A stretch of DNA of 64,000 bases from Fasciolopsis buskii (GCA_008360955.1 LUCM01008726.1:127590-191589); one strand, 5' to 3'. Numbered from the stretch's first letter, positions 13,271 to 26,505 are shown. A program made the numbers and translations. The notes: generated by a model from the sequence alone, not told the origin.

Positions 13271-14250
13271 GATAATTATTACACGGAACTGGTCTAGGAG
13301 GAAATAAAATGTCCAGTTAGGAGAAGGAAGTGATATGACCTGAAGGAGACCATGTAAATGAACCACTTAGATGATCTTACGGAACTTGTCAATTACAGGT
13401 TGTTTAATTGTTACAACAGGGTGGATTACACCGGTCTAACTGTTCTCTACATTCCTGCGATACGGTTGGAAATACGAATACATATTGTTGATCCCGGAGG
13501 TTTGAGACAACTCCACATACTCTAGTTCCTACTGCTGTTTCCATGGCAGCAGTATGCAACACCAAGCTCGCGTACTTCCATTCTGTCAAAGGGATTTGTG
13601 GATGCTCACCATTCGCGTCAAAATACCACCTTTGAGGAATGGTCACCCACCGTTTTGAAGCGTTTAACAAGTGTCCTTAACAATTTCAAGAAACAGACTG
13701 ACACTGGTTCGGATTTTAAACGAATCATTAACGCAAATGGACATATACGCGTTCTAAACAACGAAATCGAGCGGTCTGCAAAAGCTGACCACTGATGAGG
13801 TTCGCTTAGAAAACACCAAAATCAAATAGCAGACCAAAAACGAAACGGTGCGAAAGTTCAAAATCAGACTGACTATGCTCCAACGAGTGTTTTCCACATA
13901 TGGAAAAAAACAACGAATCGTTGCATTTTTTTTATTTTCGCACCCGATAGCAATAATCTTCTTAGGTCCCATCTTTGGCGTTTCTAGAGCTGTTAGCTGT
14001 AGAGTAACTTTTAGCTACTGTATGAATGCGGAGTGAAAATAGCGGAATATGACGGGTCAGATAAGCAGCATCTGACGTTGTCAAAGCCGCTGCGATAACT
14101 GTGACAAAAAATCACCACTGCCTTGGTTGATTTCAAAAGTTTAAGCAGCCAAACCCCCGTCAAAATAATTTTAATTAGTATCCCAATTATCGGAATGAAT
14201 AATAATAACGATGATAGTAATCAAAATCATTATCAGAACCGTCATCGCCG

Positions 14251-14279
14251 TCATCATCATCATCATCATCATCATCATT
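14251..14279. repeat. (CAT)n microsatellite
   Basis: Nine uninterrupted CAT/ATC triplets. The flanking sequence (14195-14300) is also rich in AAT, GAT and CAT triplets. It creates artefactual His-rich (plus) and Asp-rich (minus) ORFs that should not be annotated as genes. Confidence 0.95.
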
Positions 14280-15604
14280 GTAATGATTGTCAAAAGCATC
14301 AGCCGAGTCACCAGCAACGCACACATTCTCGTGATTATTCCCTACCCTTTCTACTGCCTTCATTACTAACAATACAAGTACTATTATCTTAACTGTAAAC
14401 AATCCATGTCAATTTTACTTGGTGATATTGATATGAGTTGATTTTACAGCTTACGCACAAGTACGTGGTATACAAACTCACTTTGTAACATGCACGGTTT
14501 GCGAAACTGCTGAATCTCAAATAAAGCAAAATAATTTTTACTTCTCCTAAAGTAACGGTATTCTCTTTTTTCATACCCCTACGAAAGCAATTGCGAAGTA
14601 GACATTGTTAACGATATCTACGTTTGTACTGCTTTCAACCGGGGTGCGTTAACTGCTCATCATCCAACTTCCTCAAAATACTCCCCGAAAATCGTTTGAC
14701 AGGCATAAGCAGGCCGAGTTGCATGTGAACTGTCCTAATTGGCGAGAAAGAAACGCTAGCATTGAAGATCACTTACTTGGTGTCATGCATGGTGCTCCCT
14801 TTTGAGGGGTTGGCGGTGGAATGGGGGAGAGAGGAGAATCCAAGCAGAATACAGTCCGTTCGCTCAATGAGTTGAAAGTCGGACAGATCAGAAATCGTCT
14901 GATGAAATCAGAAATAAATCTCTGGTCCTACTTTCGGTAGGGACAAAATGCGTGAATAATTTTCATCACAAATTCCAGGCTACGTGCGGTGAACATGATT
15001 TGTGCATAAACTGTAATCTTTCGAAAGAGGAGTACAGAATGTGCATTTTTACACCCAATCAGTGTCTGTGCAATAAGTTCCCCAAGATCGTGCACATTTC
15101 TCCAAATCTCGAAAATCTAGTCCTCGTTTATTATCAGATAAGAACAACTGTGCATGCATACATGAGTGTCTGGAGAAGTAAATTAGTCTCTTTTACACTG
15201 CTTATTCACAATGTAAAAAAATGCAATCCAGCACGCGGGAATGATATGAGCAACGCACATCTCTCAACTTTGTCCATCATTAATTGGCAGGAACACGCAT
15301 GCACAGTTACCCAAATGATTCATTTAATCTACTGTTCAACGTGCATTTTATTATTTTAATGTTTGCTCATTTTTCGCTCATTTATATCCACCTCGAAACA
15401 TGTACTTGTTGATCGACGAGGCACGTCTAGTTCATGTCAGCTCTGGAACCAATAAATTTGCATCAACATTCCCTAGTTTTGATTGATACTCCGAGAGGAC
15501 AGAACAATAAATAGTAAAAATCGACTGTAAATAGCAGGTTGAAGAAACATCAAGAAGGGGAAAGGTTTTGAATAGAATAAAACCACTGACTGAGACGCTG
15601 ATCC

Positions 15605-16680
15605 ATATCACCCATTGCCTCTAACCATCACGTTTGGGGAATCTCGCGGATCCCAACCCGGTAGTCTGCCTCCACATACACGAGCCAGTCCACTGGACAA
15701 ATTTTTCATACTTTTTGCACATTTCATTGATTGGTCACCCCTAACCGTCCTCCGACCAATAACTGCCTCGAATAGCAGCGTATAACGAAGCAGTCGCTCT
15801 GCTGGCATGTGAAAAAATGTCCCAAATACCTTAACTCATTCTGATTCTGCCCCACTTCTAAAGAGCGAACCCTAGGACTCAGTAACCTTTCGCCTAACCT
15901 CTGAGTTACTCACAAGACTCTTCTACCATATCCTGCCAATACTAAGAAGATAATGCCGTTCAAGCACAGAAAGCCTTTGTATATATTCTGTTATCAACAC
16001 TCATTTTTCGGAGTCGCGTAGCAGAACCGAACTCACTGCTACTGCGTATATTCAACCATTTGATCGATAACCTGATTTCAAGCCGGACCTATAGATACCT
16101 CTAATTAGTGAATGCCAATCGGGCTTTCTGTATGCACAAAGTCACCTCTTTCGATATATGACCACCAGGTGAGATACGGTGGGCCAACTGACTAAATCTC
16201 TCCACCTCACCCAGTTGTTCCCCTGCAAGTACAAGATTCGGCCATGAGCCATTCCATTACTACAACAGTATACCAAATATACCTACACTGTAGTTCAGAC
16301 GATCGAGTAAACTTGCATCCTATGCCGGCCTTCACCCAGTAGCACAACATCTTCGGGGTATTCTAAGTCACATAGACTTCCGTTCGAACAAATATCAATT
16401 CCACCGCCTTCACACGAGCATAGGGCTATCTACTTAACTATGTGAATGAAAAAATCAAAAAGGAAGGATGAGAGGGAACAATTTGGATGAACACATTTCG
16501 TGCTGAACTCGGGTGGAAAGTTGTTGTGATCACAAATTGGTCTTTTGCTGTTCTCCTACGGAGATTAGATAAGTGAATTGAACTTCTCTGCCACACTCTT
16601 CAATGAGAGCTAAAGCCACAGAATTGCACGATCGACTGATCGAAAGCCGGTAAGGAATGTGGATAAAGATTGACGAAAAA
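15605..16680 (-). mobile_element. Decayed RTE-type LINE: reverse transcriptase palm to C-terminus
   Basis: Read on the minus strand across several frames, the order of motifs is that of an RTE-like flatworm retrotransposon. First comes a VDRAILWL segment corresponding to the DSVDR..LW block of active elements. Then CSLSSFLFDF, the remnant of the GCPLSPFLFNF block, and LEYPEDVVLL, the YADD catalytic box with Ala-Asp changed to Pro-Glu. Next are RFSQLAHRISPGGHIS and IQKARLAF (the FTYLGS..ISPGG and IQKAR block), VRRKV, LRYLGH and MPAERLL, and finally RLPGWDPRD. Frames shift repeatedly and stops interrupt most blocks, so it is a dead 5'-truncated copy. It lies in the same orientation as the host RPTP gene. 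Family assignment is from remembered motif order. Confidence 0.8.
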
Positions 16681-17065
16681 CCGGTTCACTCCACTTAACT
16701 TTTGTAATGTGTGGCTAACACAAGGCACGTCGGATCACAGAAGATGTGAACAACTTAAGGAAACCTACTGGATTGTAGGATTTTTTGGATTGTTTCGTAT
16801 GCTTCCTTTGTGGAACTGCTGCAGTGCTTCTAGAAGATAAAACACAACCGGATTTGTTATTTATCACCATTTGAACACAAGCATTTACGTGCTCAGTATG
16901 AGCACCTGTCTTCTAACGGGGTTGCAAAATTGTTCCACGTCGTGATCAGACTAGTCTCTTATTAACACTTATGCTCTTTGAAGATTAGTTTAAGTAATTT
17001 GACTTTGAATCGCATGATATGGTTTGTGACCAAGTATTTTTGATGTAGCGGCCTCATGCTGTAAG

Positions 17066-17304
17066 TGGCCCTCCCATCAGATGAAGTGCTACGGATTTTA
17101 GTAAAAATCAAACGAAGGTATTATGAACGACAAGTCCAAGACCAAGTGTTGGTCGTTTTTTGTGGCTGGCCCATTAGTGACTCGGTGTTGTATTTATCAT
17201 TCAACCACACTACCTTTCTCCGCGAACAAGGTTGGGATCTAATCAACAGTGGTCAGTGGCAGCCAGTTCATAATATTGTCGAGGTCTCATCTGAAGATTG
17301 TCCG
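17066..17304 (+). CDS. Candidate exon of a nested plus-strand gene, laminin IV-like?
   Basis: An open stretch of 79 codons ends at a canonical donor (TGTCCG|GTAAGC, phase 0). It is preceded by a weak acceptor (GCTGTAAG). The translation is not low complexity and reads like a beta-rich extracellular segment: VLVVFCGWP, a possible N-glycosylation site (FNHTT), then FLREQGWDLINSG and QPVHN. The spacing of L-R-E..W......G....PV resembles the second half of laminin IV (L4) domains, where a conserved Trp is followed by Gly and Pro-Val. This is a visual resemblance only. It is antisense to the RPTP gene, inside its giant intron. The true 5' end could be further in, for example after the CCCATTAG acceptor near 17178. 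It could be a chance ORF. Confidence 0.3.
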
Positions 17305-20300
17305 GTAAGCTATAAATTTTTGGCCACAAACCGATTGTTTTCGCTGCAGTAGTTACAACAAACCAAAGGAAGTTAAACACAGGAACTGATGGTCTATGTG
17401 AGTGTCGTTAAAGCTGGAATTGGATTTAAACGTAACTGGCTTCTAAATGAAAAGTTAGGTGGAGTTTTAACTATCCTGTAGTCAGCAGTGCATTCATACC
17501 GAATTTACAACATTCGATTCATGAGAATAATCTATCTGTCCTCGGTTTAGTCCAACCATATCTAACCTTAAAGCCAGCTATCTCGTTATTTTCTTTTGGG
17601 ATTCGTTCACCGGTGGCCGTTAGGAACAACTGTATTTCTCAGCACTGGCTCGTTTCTTTACATCCATGCATACTTCATGCCATAAAATAGGAAGATTTTG
17701 TACATCCAGGAACAAAAACAAAAGTTTTCCAAGAGGTCGAGCCCATGCTTTTCTCCCCTTTGCCGAAGCGTACGAATATCGGTCATCTAGATATGGTGAA
17801 AACTATAATTCAAGCTAATCGATTTGGAGTAATACAAATTCCAAAGTTGTCATTTATCTCTAGCCTATTTTATTTATTATTCACAGGCGTACCAAAAATG
17901 ATCCATTTCAATATTATAATCAGTTTTATGGAATCATCTAGAAATCGGAAATTTAGGATTAACTTTTGCTCCCCTTTGCTAGCGTAAACTTCTCTCTACA
18001 TATATGGACACATGCACACACAGGAATCCGCCAATTGAGGGGATTGCTCCAATCAGCTTTCTTACATCTAATTAACAACAGATATTTACCGATCTTAAAA
18101 CAACAAGGTGAAAGAGATTATTTTCCCTGATTGAATGAAAGCACGAGTGCGTTGGTTCATATTACCGCTTTTCTTAACTTCTTTATTTAGAAGTCTCCAT
18201 CACTTACCATTGTTGCACTGAACACGTTGTTTTTCAATCGCACTAGAAACCATCGGCAGCAGCCAATCAAGCGACTATCGGAGTCACAAAACTTGTAGAA
18301 GCTTCATGGGTTGGCAGGGCACATTGGCCTTCTAAATGATTTACCCGGTAGATTCTTTCGATCTTGTGCTATAGTTCTCCCCAAATGATTCTTTTGGTAA
18401 GTCTCGTCAAACATGATAGTTCTACATCTATTCGAGCGATAATTCATTTCTGGCTTTCTTATTTGTGTCCAGCCGATTACTTTAAGATATGCTATCGATA
18501 TGAGATTCGGATTCCGTAATTCGAACTGTACCCATGCGAAATCCTGACTACAGATCACGAACAAATCGGCAGGCGTATGCCTCAGCTCGCATACCGGCGA
18601 AGACCCCAACAATCGGTCTCCTCATCTTCACAGACTTGTGGGATAATTTAAAATGAGTAGCCTTCCTTCTAATCGCCCTAGTAGTTCCGATGTTTTGTCC
18701 TTTCTGATTTATTCGAATTTGCTGAATGAACTTTGTGTCATTTCGTTCCGTTTGCCACCTCAATGTCTTCGAGCAGTAACTGTCTCCGGTCACCTCACCT
18801 TGTACGTAGTAGTGCTCTTAACTCAAGGCTCCTTTCTGTCCAAAGTTGAAGTTCCAGACAATTACTTGTTAACTCCACCATAGTTCTTGTTGTTGTTTTC
18901 AATGAATTTTGTTGATCCTGCTAAGCCGTTACCCCGGTGAGGGCAGATGTTAAGCTGTTGCGCTATGAAATGTTGTGAGTTAACCGTACTCGTTTGATCT
19001 CGTTTATTTAATTGGCTAGCAGCAGACCTCCCACAACTAAGTACTCGGAAGAAATTTTTAATCGAAATGCCTCGGCTGTTCTCGCCATCTTTATTACGGT
19101 AATCTACCTAACGGCCACATAGCATCCTGGACTGGATCTGATTTCCGTTTTTGAGCCCCAATAATTCATCTGTCCAGGAACTCCTTTGTATTCCATATCG
19201 GTGGCGAACGGATGAAGGAAGATTTTACCCTCGAGGAGATAAGTTCAAACTTCTAAATCAAATCCTCTTGACCTGGCATGAACAGGCAATTAGTACTGAC
19301 GTCATTAGGATTATTATCTTCATTATGATTGTAAATACTCATTGCCCGTCAGTGAAATGTTTTAGTGCTGCAGTGTGAGTCTGATAAGTAATGAAACTTA
19401 ACACTGTAACAAAAGATCCCGGAGTTGTCGGATTCAGTGGTTTGTTCTCATACCAATCTACTAAGTGTGAACGTTTTGCCACCGTTGTGACACCCCAAAA
19501 ATAATTCATTTCGGTCTACTCTTCTCGGAAGTTACGAAAACGCCAGATTTCTTTTATTTACACTCGTCCAATTACATTTTCAAAACATCTCTTTCAGGTA
19601 AACCTCGCTGTTGGATCACAGCCGTCCCATTAACAGATGAGGTGACGTTGTTAGTGTATCACTCGACCTACTAACGAGAGGTGGACATCTAGACGTCAAA
19701 GTGTGCGATCACAAGAACTGAACGTTCACCAACCTGAACCCCAAGTCACACCAGTCTTTAGACTCATTTTCAACGAGTCCAGCTTGAATCCGGCCAGCGA
19801 AAATGCTTGCAATCCTGGCTCCTGTACGAGACCAAAGACTAGACTGTCATGGTAAAACGCAAACACTAGCAGATTTTGAGTTTGAGCTATCTATAGAAAA
19901 AAAGTGGTCATGACACAGGAAGGACTGACTCATTGTCAGTCATAAAGGCATGGTGATATGTTACTGATGGATGCACATTTCGGGTGCAGCACATCAGTCG
20001 GTCCAGTATTTTATCGATCCATCTGAAAACTTGCTCAGATCAGACATTGTAAAAGAACAGCACTTAAAAGGATCCAGAGATTTAAATGTACGACATTTCT
20101 TACATGCATTCCGTAATGTTTTTCTGCTGTACCAGAAATTCCGTCTGTATGAATAGCACTTTCATCCAGTCTTGGGATGCTTTCAATAAATCATACAGTT
20201 TGTAACTATTACTAAGTAAGAGCATGAATGTTTGGGCATTAAAAAATGTCAAACAATGCAATATTCGCGTTTTGTTGACGCAAAGGTATTTTGAACACTC

Positions 20301-22620
20301 GCTCTATGAGCTTCAAGGTAACGCCTCTCAACGACGTCCGAACGGATTTGTTTGACTGTAAGATTCAGTTGCGCTATTCACAAATGCTTTCTGGACAACG
20401 TAGTTGGTATCTCTGAACACTGTAACTGTCACCACTGTTCTGGGTGGCTTCGCACTACAAGCCTGTGCAGGTTGTGATGTATGTAGCTTAGTGATGATGC
20501 TTTGCCAGGTAAACGTGAGTGGTTTCATAAAACGTTTTTAGATATGATGGACAGCAAAATTCGACTACCGATAAGTAATACCGTGCCGAAAGAAAGTTAC
20601 GGCCAATGCGATTTATATGATCCTATCGAAAGTGCTTAGGAAATTCAAGATTAAACAGTGACATTTTCCACAGACTACACGCACACAAACTACCATTAAT
20701 TAAGTTGTATATTCTCTCCACAATCGCTCCAGATTTGAGAACCTCACAAAACGATGTAAATCAAGAAAACCTACTCCCTACTACATTCTACTATAGTATA
20801 TGCTAAATTCAGAAAGTTGGAGGTGAAATTCACGAGCCCAAAGCAATTACCAAACCGGAATACAGCAGGTAATCAGAACATTATCTAAGGTACTGATCTG
20901 ATATCATTTTCCTTGAATTGCTAGGTCTTAGCAAAAGAAAAGGGTAAGTACGTGACGTATCCATAGTGTTACATTTACTGAAGATGCGAAATATTTGTTA
21001 CAGTGAAAAGGTAATGAATAGATGAATAAAGGCCAAAGGCTTTTCTCCTTCAGAATCTTCTGGTCCCCTTGCAACTCTCAAGCAAAACTGATTAGTTTTA
21101 TGTTTTGACTGGCATAAGAAATTTCTTGGCATATGTCAAACAAGAACTGGTAAGTAGTTGTGATCGGAACTATGATATCTGCGAAGACCAGGACAGTTCA
21201 CTTGAAACTTTCTATACTTGAGATTGCCGTCAGCTGATTCACGAGGTGAATATTTAAACATTGAAACATTCAGTCCAAAAATTAACGGTGACAAGAACTG
21301 CCCCATTTAACCAGGAATGTATAAATACCCTTTTACGGATAAAATTTTTTATCTACTTGAATCAAATCTAACCTTATTTCAGTGATTACTGTTCACTACT
21401 AAAATATCTAGACGATACTGAATGGACACTTTTTGACTCGGAGTAAAACAAAACGATCGTTTACGGACTGCGGGGGGGGGGTTCCAGGAATTTCATTCCT
21501 ATACAAACGGTAAGGTCAATAAGGTTTTCTCAAAATGATCGATAGGTCAGGAATTCACGTTCATTCATCCCGGATATTGTTTTAGGAGCATTATTGGCAA
21601 TAATAATGGTAATATTACGTGCTGTTGTACACCATTTAGGAGTCAAGGATCTTTACTTACCTGTGATCACTGATTTATAGCCGTGGCTGTTTTTCACCGA
21701 CGCCCCGATCTTGGAGAGGGGGAAAAATAAACAGGCATGGTTTTCCTCTAGTTGACAACGGCTTGACGCCCACGAGGCTCATCCTCCAAATACTTCCTAG
21801 GTGAAAGACCATGCCAGAATCTAGCTTGGCTTGGGCCAAAATTCCTGACCATCATGCGGTTCAAAAACTTGGTTTGATGCAGACAATTTTCTTATTATAT
21901 CCCCTCCCACTACCCCTCAGATAGAGTCTCCCAATTTGACTGTCAATAATTTTTGTTCTTACTGTTCTGTGTAGCTAAATAGTCAAAAAGAACTGTCAAA
22001 AATACAGAGAGTGAATCAGATAACACCAAACAATTCGCTATTTATTTACCATCGGAATGTGGTCTAGGGTGCCCTGTGGGCGGATGAATGCCAGTGCATT
22101 GCATGACATTCAGCGTAAAGAACGACAGTGAGAAATTAGTGGAACAGTCTAACACCCACTGAAATCTGTCCACAGTATTAAGGAACCACATCGAGCGGTT
22201 ATTCCGCTCGGATTTCCCTCGCCATATTTACCACGATCTTTTGTTAGACAATGTTATATCTGAACATTTGCAATATCTAGTTAACTAAAGATTAGGAAGA
22301 CTGTGGTTTCCAAAAACGGTATTCTGCTTCCAGAAAAACAGTCAGGAATATAATTGAGAAAATCGATACGTTGTTCCTGTAGAACAGATTTTACGGGACT
22401 GGGTTAATTGTGAATTTCGATTTTTTCTGACTCAATGGGCTTGCAGTCGCACCGGGTGGACAAAAACCAGCCACTACCGTAAACAATGAATATGCACACG
22501 AAGATGGAAACGACCATCAATACGCGTAGAATAGTCACGAATTGCATAAAGATAATATTTTAAGTTAAAACACTAAATAAAAAATCAGTTCTGATTTGTT
22601 TTTGATCTTATTATTATGTC

Positions 22621-22690
22621 GGCCGAAGTGAGGCTGCCAATGTTGTGACATTCCAGTATGACGGCACCGGTTTCGAATCGTCCCAAAGCT
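22621..22690 (+). repeat. tRNA-related SINE relic, copy 1 (pair with 36.1 kb)
   Basis: This segment aligns with 36125-36195 in the same orientation. They share TGACATTCCAGTA followed by GA, GGCA and CGGTTT. The 3' part (CCGGTTTCGAATCG) is a near-perfect box B, and the GAAGTGAGGCTGCCAATG stretch sits where box A would be. It is tRNA-derived, but the stems are not preserved. Confidence 0.5.
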
Positions 22691-25356
22691 AGTTAATCGC
22701 ACCACTAGACAGACTTCAGTTTGCTGCGATCACCTGTCTGAAAATGATGTAAATTTTCATCTCACTAATGAAGGAGGCAAAAGCTAATAGAATTAAGAGC
22801 TAGAAAAGGATCGATGCTCAAAACAGTACTGAAACCTTGGCAGCAGTGCGCTACTAACTGTGCCGCCAAATATGTTAAGGACAGTCCGCGGTGCACATCC
22901 ACTTGGATTGCATAAAGCTCTCTTCTTGGTGATAGTGTATAGCTGAGGTACCTTAGCCACAAGACCATTCCAACCCGCTGCCGTTTGTTAGATAACTCTA
23001 GACATTGCATGATAAACAACGGTAGCTGGATTTTGTAAATCCATAAACTACTGCTCACAAAGTGACCGAATTTTGTAATGAACAATGTCTCTCTGGTAAA
23101 TAAGATATCCCAAAGTAACGCAGCATCACAAATAATAGAACCAGTTGGGGAAAAGGTGATATAAATCATTGAGTACATTGCTGAAGTGTGCGACTGAATT
23201 CGTTCATCTCACTATTAAAACCTAGCTGAGGCGCTTTGAGTGCGCTCATGCTAATGATTCCTGGTAGGCAAAATGAAACAACTGATGGCTGATGCCGTGT
23301 GATACAATCCCACGGTCAAATCACTTTTCACGCTGCCTAAAGTCTGCACATTGATTTCCATCTGTAGCCAACATCGAACAGGTTGGTCCTGACACAACAT
23401 TCAGTACCAAAATAATGAACACTTCCCCCAACTTCCTTCAAATCCACTTCCTCCGATACATTTAAAGGAAATTTGACTTCGGTAAAATTAGAATTGCTTT
23501 ATGTACCATCAGATTCATAGATCAAGCGTCCAGTATTCCTAGACCGAAAGCCTACAGTGGGAAGCTTTCTGATCATCGAGCTTAACGCTTAGATTGGGAA
23601 CTCTCATCACCAGTCAAGGAAACATAATTAATGCTTAAGCATTAGCCTCTGCTCAACGGTACTTACATTAATCCTGCCCAAAACTTTGACCTTCAACTCT
23701 GAAAGCAAATAATTGAAGTATGACAAGGACATTTCCAAATTTGTAGATAAGCCAGCAGGTTTAGAGTGGAACTTCAAAGTCCATCAGACCGAAAATGTCC
23801 AAGGTTACGGCACTAAGCTTAGGTAGAAAGGGCAGGTTGTACCCCTTCTTCTTTAATCCGATTGTTTAAGTGTTCCAGGACGATGGTCCTGCTCACTGGG
23901 CTCTGAACCTTAAGATTGCATTTCGATTTTTTAAACTGTGAATCCGGATTCTTGTAAACAAGTTGAGAAAAGTTTCCGCCTTGTGCGTTTTTCTTGGTGA
24001 CAGAGCTGGTCAACAACCATTTTAGTAGGAAATTTTCGGGACTAAATTGTGCCCGTAGGTCAGCTTCAAATCTTGGAGGAAGATAAGTTTGAATACAGAT
24101 TGGTCGATTGATCATTTTCTGCTAACTGAATGTCATTTCGGTTAATGATTTGGCATTTGCGGCTTAAACAGTGATCTCAGACATCAAAAACTTCGAAATC
24201 GATTAGCTCCACCCAGGAAAACACATACCAACATTTAAAACCATTGAAGAATACACAGTGGTTTCAACCGGATGGGAACACCATTAATTGTCGAACTTTT
24301 CGTTACTCTTCACACAAGCAAACTTTATTACCGAATCTGAATGTGACATGAAATAGTGCGTGTATCAATTTTCGAAAATAGTATGGTGAAATCCCCATCT
24401 AAATGCTCATAATTACTTCGTTACTTTTTGAAGCGGACGAATAACTCGCATTGTGCATGGCCTCCTCTCTTCAATTAACCGACCCCAAAATATCTACAGA
24501 CAGCAGGATTCTTGTCAAAGTTGAATGCAATCGGGTGCTTGAGATGTTCAGAATAGGCGACCTTGGTTGCAAATATATGTTCGTGAATAGAGAAAAATGA
24601 AAATGCTAGAAGTTTATAATTACTTGTAATATTTGCACAGTGAAGTAGACATTCGTGAGTCATTTTAATGAATAATAATTATCGCCTTTATTCTTACCAA
24701 ATATTTTGTTGGGATAAATAGTGTCGTTCCAACTAAGGCGCGAACTAGAATTTGCCACGAAAAAAGACATTATGACGGTCATTGGGCAATTATTAGTTCT
24801 AAATTTCTAATCTCCAGTTCGCAGATACCTTATGAACAGAGGAGAAATATCAGTTGGCATCAATCGAAGGGCGTATGAGGGAAAATCTGCAAAAACCCTT
24901 GTTTTCACAGTGGCGACAACAGAATAACAAAAGAGCAGAAGTAATTTTTCTGTTTTTAATCTTATTCTAATGTGGCGTTTTTCCACAGGAAATACGCACA
25001 AATGTAGGCTGGTAGTTCTAAACATCGCCCATTGTTTTGCCCCAAAGTGGGACACTGTTTACTTCTATTTTGTGAAAGTACTGCACGTACTGCTTGCGGA
25101 TTATTGTCTTGCACGTACTGGTGAAGGAGCCAAACAGTTGTATAAAGAATGAGATAGAATTCAACTGTCATTGAGAATATTTACCGGGAACAATTCGTTC
25201 TGACAATGTCATTAACTTTTGGAATGCATGCTGACGCGGTAGTTTAATTCTTCTTTCCCTCCTTGACTGCACACAACACACGGTTACGTTTAGATATTGG
25301 AAATGTGCAGACGAACCATAGATTATTCAAAAATATATTTTTTTTTCTCGAAATAG

Positions 25357-25443
25357 GTGACCCCTCAAAAATCCCATTCTACTCATATTACCAAGAGGGT
25401 TTTTTAAACCCTACTGTCTTTATGCAGCTCGAAAAACGTTCTC
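25357..25443 (+). CDS. Candidate exon of a nested plus-strand gene (penultimate)
   Basis: An 87-base segment begins after a strong acceptor (a run of T, then CTCGAAATAG) and ends at TTCTC|GTAAAC. It opens with two bases of a split codon and ends in phase 1. It encodes 28 full codons including PFYSYYQEGFLNPTV. When joined to 26128-26444 (which needs one base from upstream) the frame continues without a stop, giving a Cys-rich C-terminus. The protein is not recognised. The FYSYYQEGFLNP run followed by alternating hydrophobic strands is typical of an extracellular beta-sandwich. It lies antisense within the RPTP intron. Phase agreement and the good acceptor are the main support; RNA evidence is lacking. 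Confidence 0.4.
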
Positions 25444-26127
25444 GTAAACAGGGATGATGATGGCGACCATGATAGTGCCCGACGGAGTTTTCCAGAAGTG
25501 TTGGAATCCTGCTGCCAACCACATTTTCACTGGTGAACTTGAGAGTTAGGAGACTGGTCGGAAGATTTACCTGTATACCACTCATTACAAAGTTTACAAA
25601 ATTTATTCTAGTTAGAAAAAGGAAATAGATATTCGTATAGAAATTTGTACTACTGGAAGGAAGTTATTCGGATTTATCCAGTAGGCTGATCCTGCAGTGA
25701 ACCTATGAAAGTTTGTTGGAATAACGCGGGAGTGGTAACAACTAAATTGAGCTGTTCAGTATTCCAACCGAATTAATTTCTGTTGATTGGATTCGAATTT
25801 TGTCATAGGAGAGAAGGAACTTGACTGCATCCTGCCCCAGTCTGGTTCTTCCTCGCAGAACTACCTGGGGCAAAATACGAACTACTGTCTGGGGTTTTCA
25901 GGCCCTCCTGTTCAACAGTTTCAGAAGTTTTACTTATCTTACTTACATATATCTTAGATTCCTGAATGTTTTTCGTCAGTTTAGAGTCAAATAGTTTATC
26001 TAGCAGTTTTGAATAACCTTCCGATTTGAAATTTTCATTTCAACGCATTCTGCGGTGCATACTAATTAAGACGGGAATTTTCAATGCAAAATATTACTTC
26101 ATTACACAACCAAATTCACTTTCACAG

Positions 26128-26444
26128 CAAATGCTTCAACCATATTTGCCTTAGTAGTTCATTATCAGAAGAGCTTCAAATACTCATCTGGTGGATTTCT
26201 CCTCACAGCGGTCGAACCTAGCCCAGTTGTGCGGAAACAGTTTCCCGTATACCAGTCTATTCGCCATTCCTGTGGGTCGTTAGAACATAGACTTATGGGC
26301 ATGTCCAAACTACAAATCACTGGCTCGTGTGCTAATACCAAACCGGACATCTGTACACCCGGAAAAGTGTGCAGGAAAGATCACGTTTTCCAGTTTGACA
26401 AAGAATGCGTTTTATGCCGACCTAGGGTCCAAGTACCAGAGTAA
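26128..26444 (+). CDS. Candidate 3'-terminal exon of a nested plus-strand gene, Cys-rich
   Basis: The exon starts after a good acceptor (AAATTCACTTTCACAG) with two bases of a split codon and runs 104 codons to a TAA. The first half has alternating hydrophobic stretches (IFALVVHYQ, GGFLLTAVEP) and a possible N-glycosylation site (NAST). The second half is cysteine-rich (C at SCG, SCAN, DICTPGKVC, KECVLC), suggesting a secreted or extracellular protein. An AATAAA lies 56 bases after the stop, followed by a GT-rich stretch, as expected for a polyadenylation site. No family is assigned; a weak likeness to laminin or Reeler-type beta domains is only impressionistic. An internal donor (CCAA|GTACCA near 26434) is possible, in which case the gene would continue. 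A stop in the shared frame at this exon end is a plausible true terminus. Confidence 0.45.
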
Positions 26445-26499
26445 AAAATAGGATCCTTTTGCTGTACTTCCACTGGTTTACTGATCAGAAATCATCGAA

Positions 26500-26505
26500 A
26501 ATAAA
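26500..26505 (+). promoter_or_regulatory. Candidate polyadenylation signal for the nested plus-strand gene
   Basis: A canonical AATAAA stands 56 bases after the TAA of exon 26128-26444 and is followed within about 12 bases by TGTTTTGTGGGTTGAG, a GT-rich element. The arrangement fits a cleavage site near 26515-26520. AATAAA also occurs by chance often in AT-rich DNA, so its value comes from the position. Confidence 0.4.

Noticed and set aside
13404..13670. 88-residue minus ORF in the giant intron
   Set aside because: The translation looks moderately protein-like, but no domain, no matching splice phase with the RPTP exons and no second exon could be found. Left as unassigned.
14123..14402. 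His-rich plus and Asp-rich minus ORFs
   Set aside because: They are products of the CAT microsatellite.
14952..15359. 135-residue plus ORF with several cysteines
   Set aside because: No domain pattern, no clear acceptor or donor in phase, and the Cys spacing does not fit a known module. Its length is possible by chance in 64 kb.
18304..18793. Overlapping minus ORFs considered as a transposase
   Set aside because: No DDE, mariner or Tc1 signature could be traced in order; treated as chance.
22765..23178. 137-residue minus ORF
   Set aside because: Hydrophobic but irregular, no splice context or motif, and not continuous with the RPTP phases.
24962..25171. ORFs on both strands, considered as a further exon of the nested plus gene
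   Set aside because: A phase 1 donor (ACTG|GTGAAG) and a TTTTCCACAG acceptor exist on plus, but the translation has no likeness to the neighbouring candidate exons and the minus strand reads equally well. Not convincing either way.
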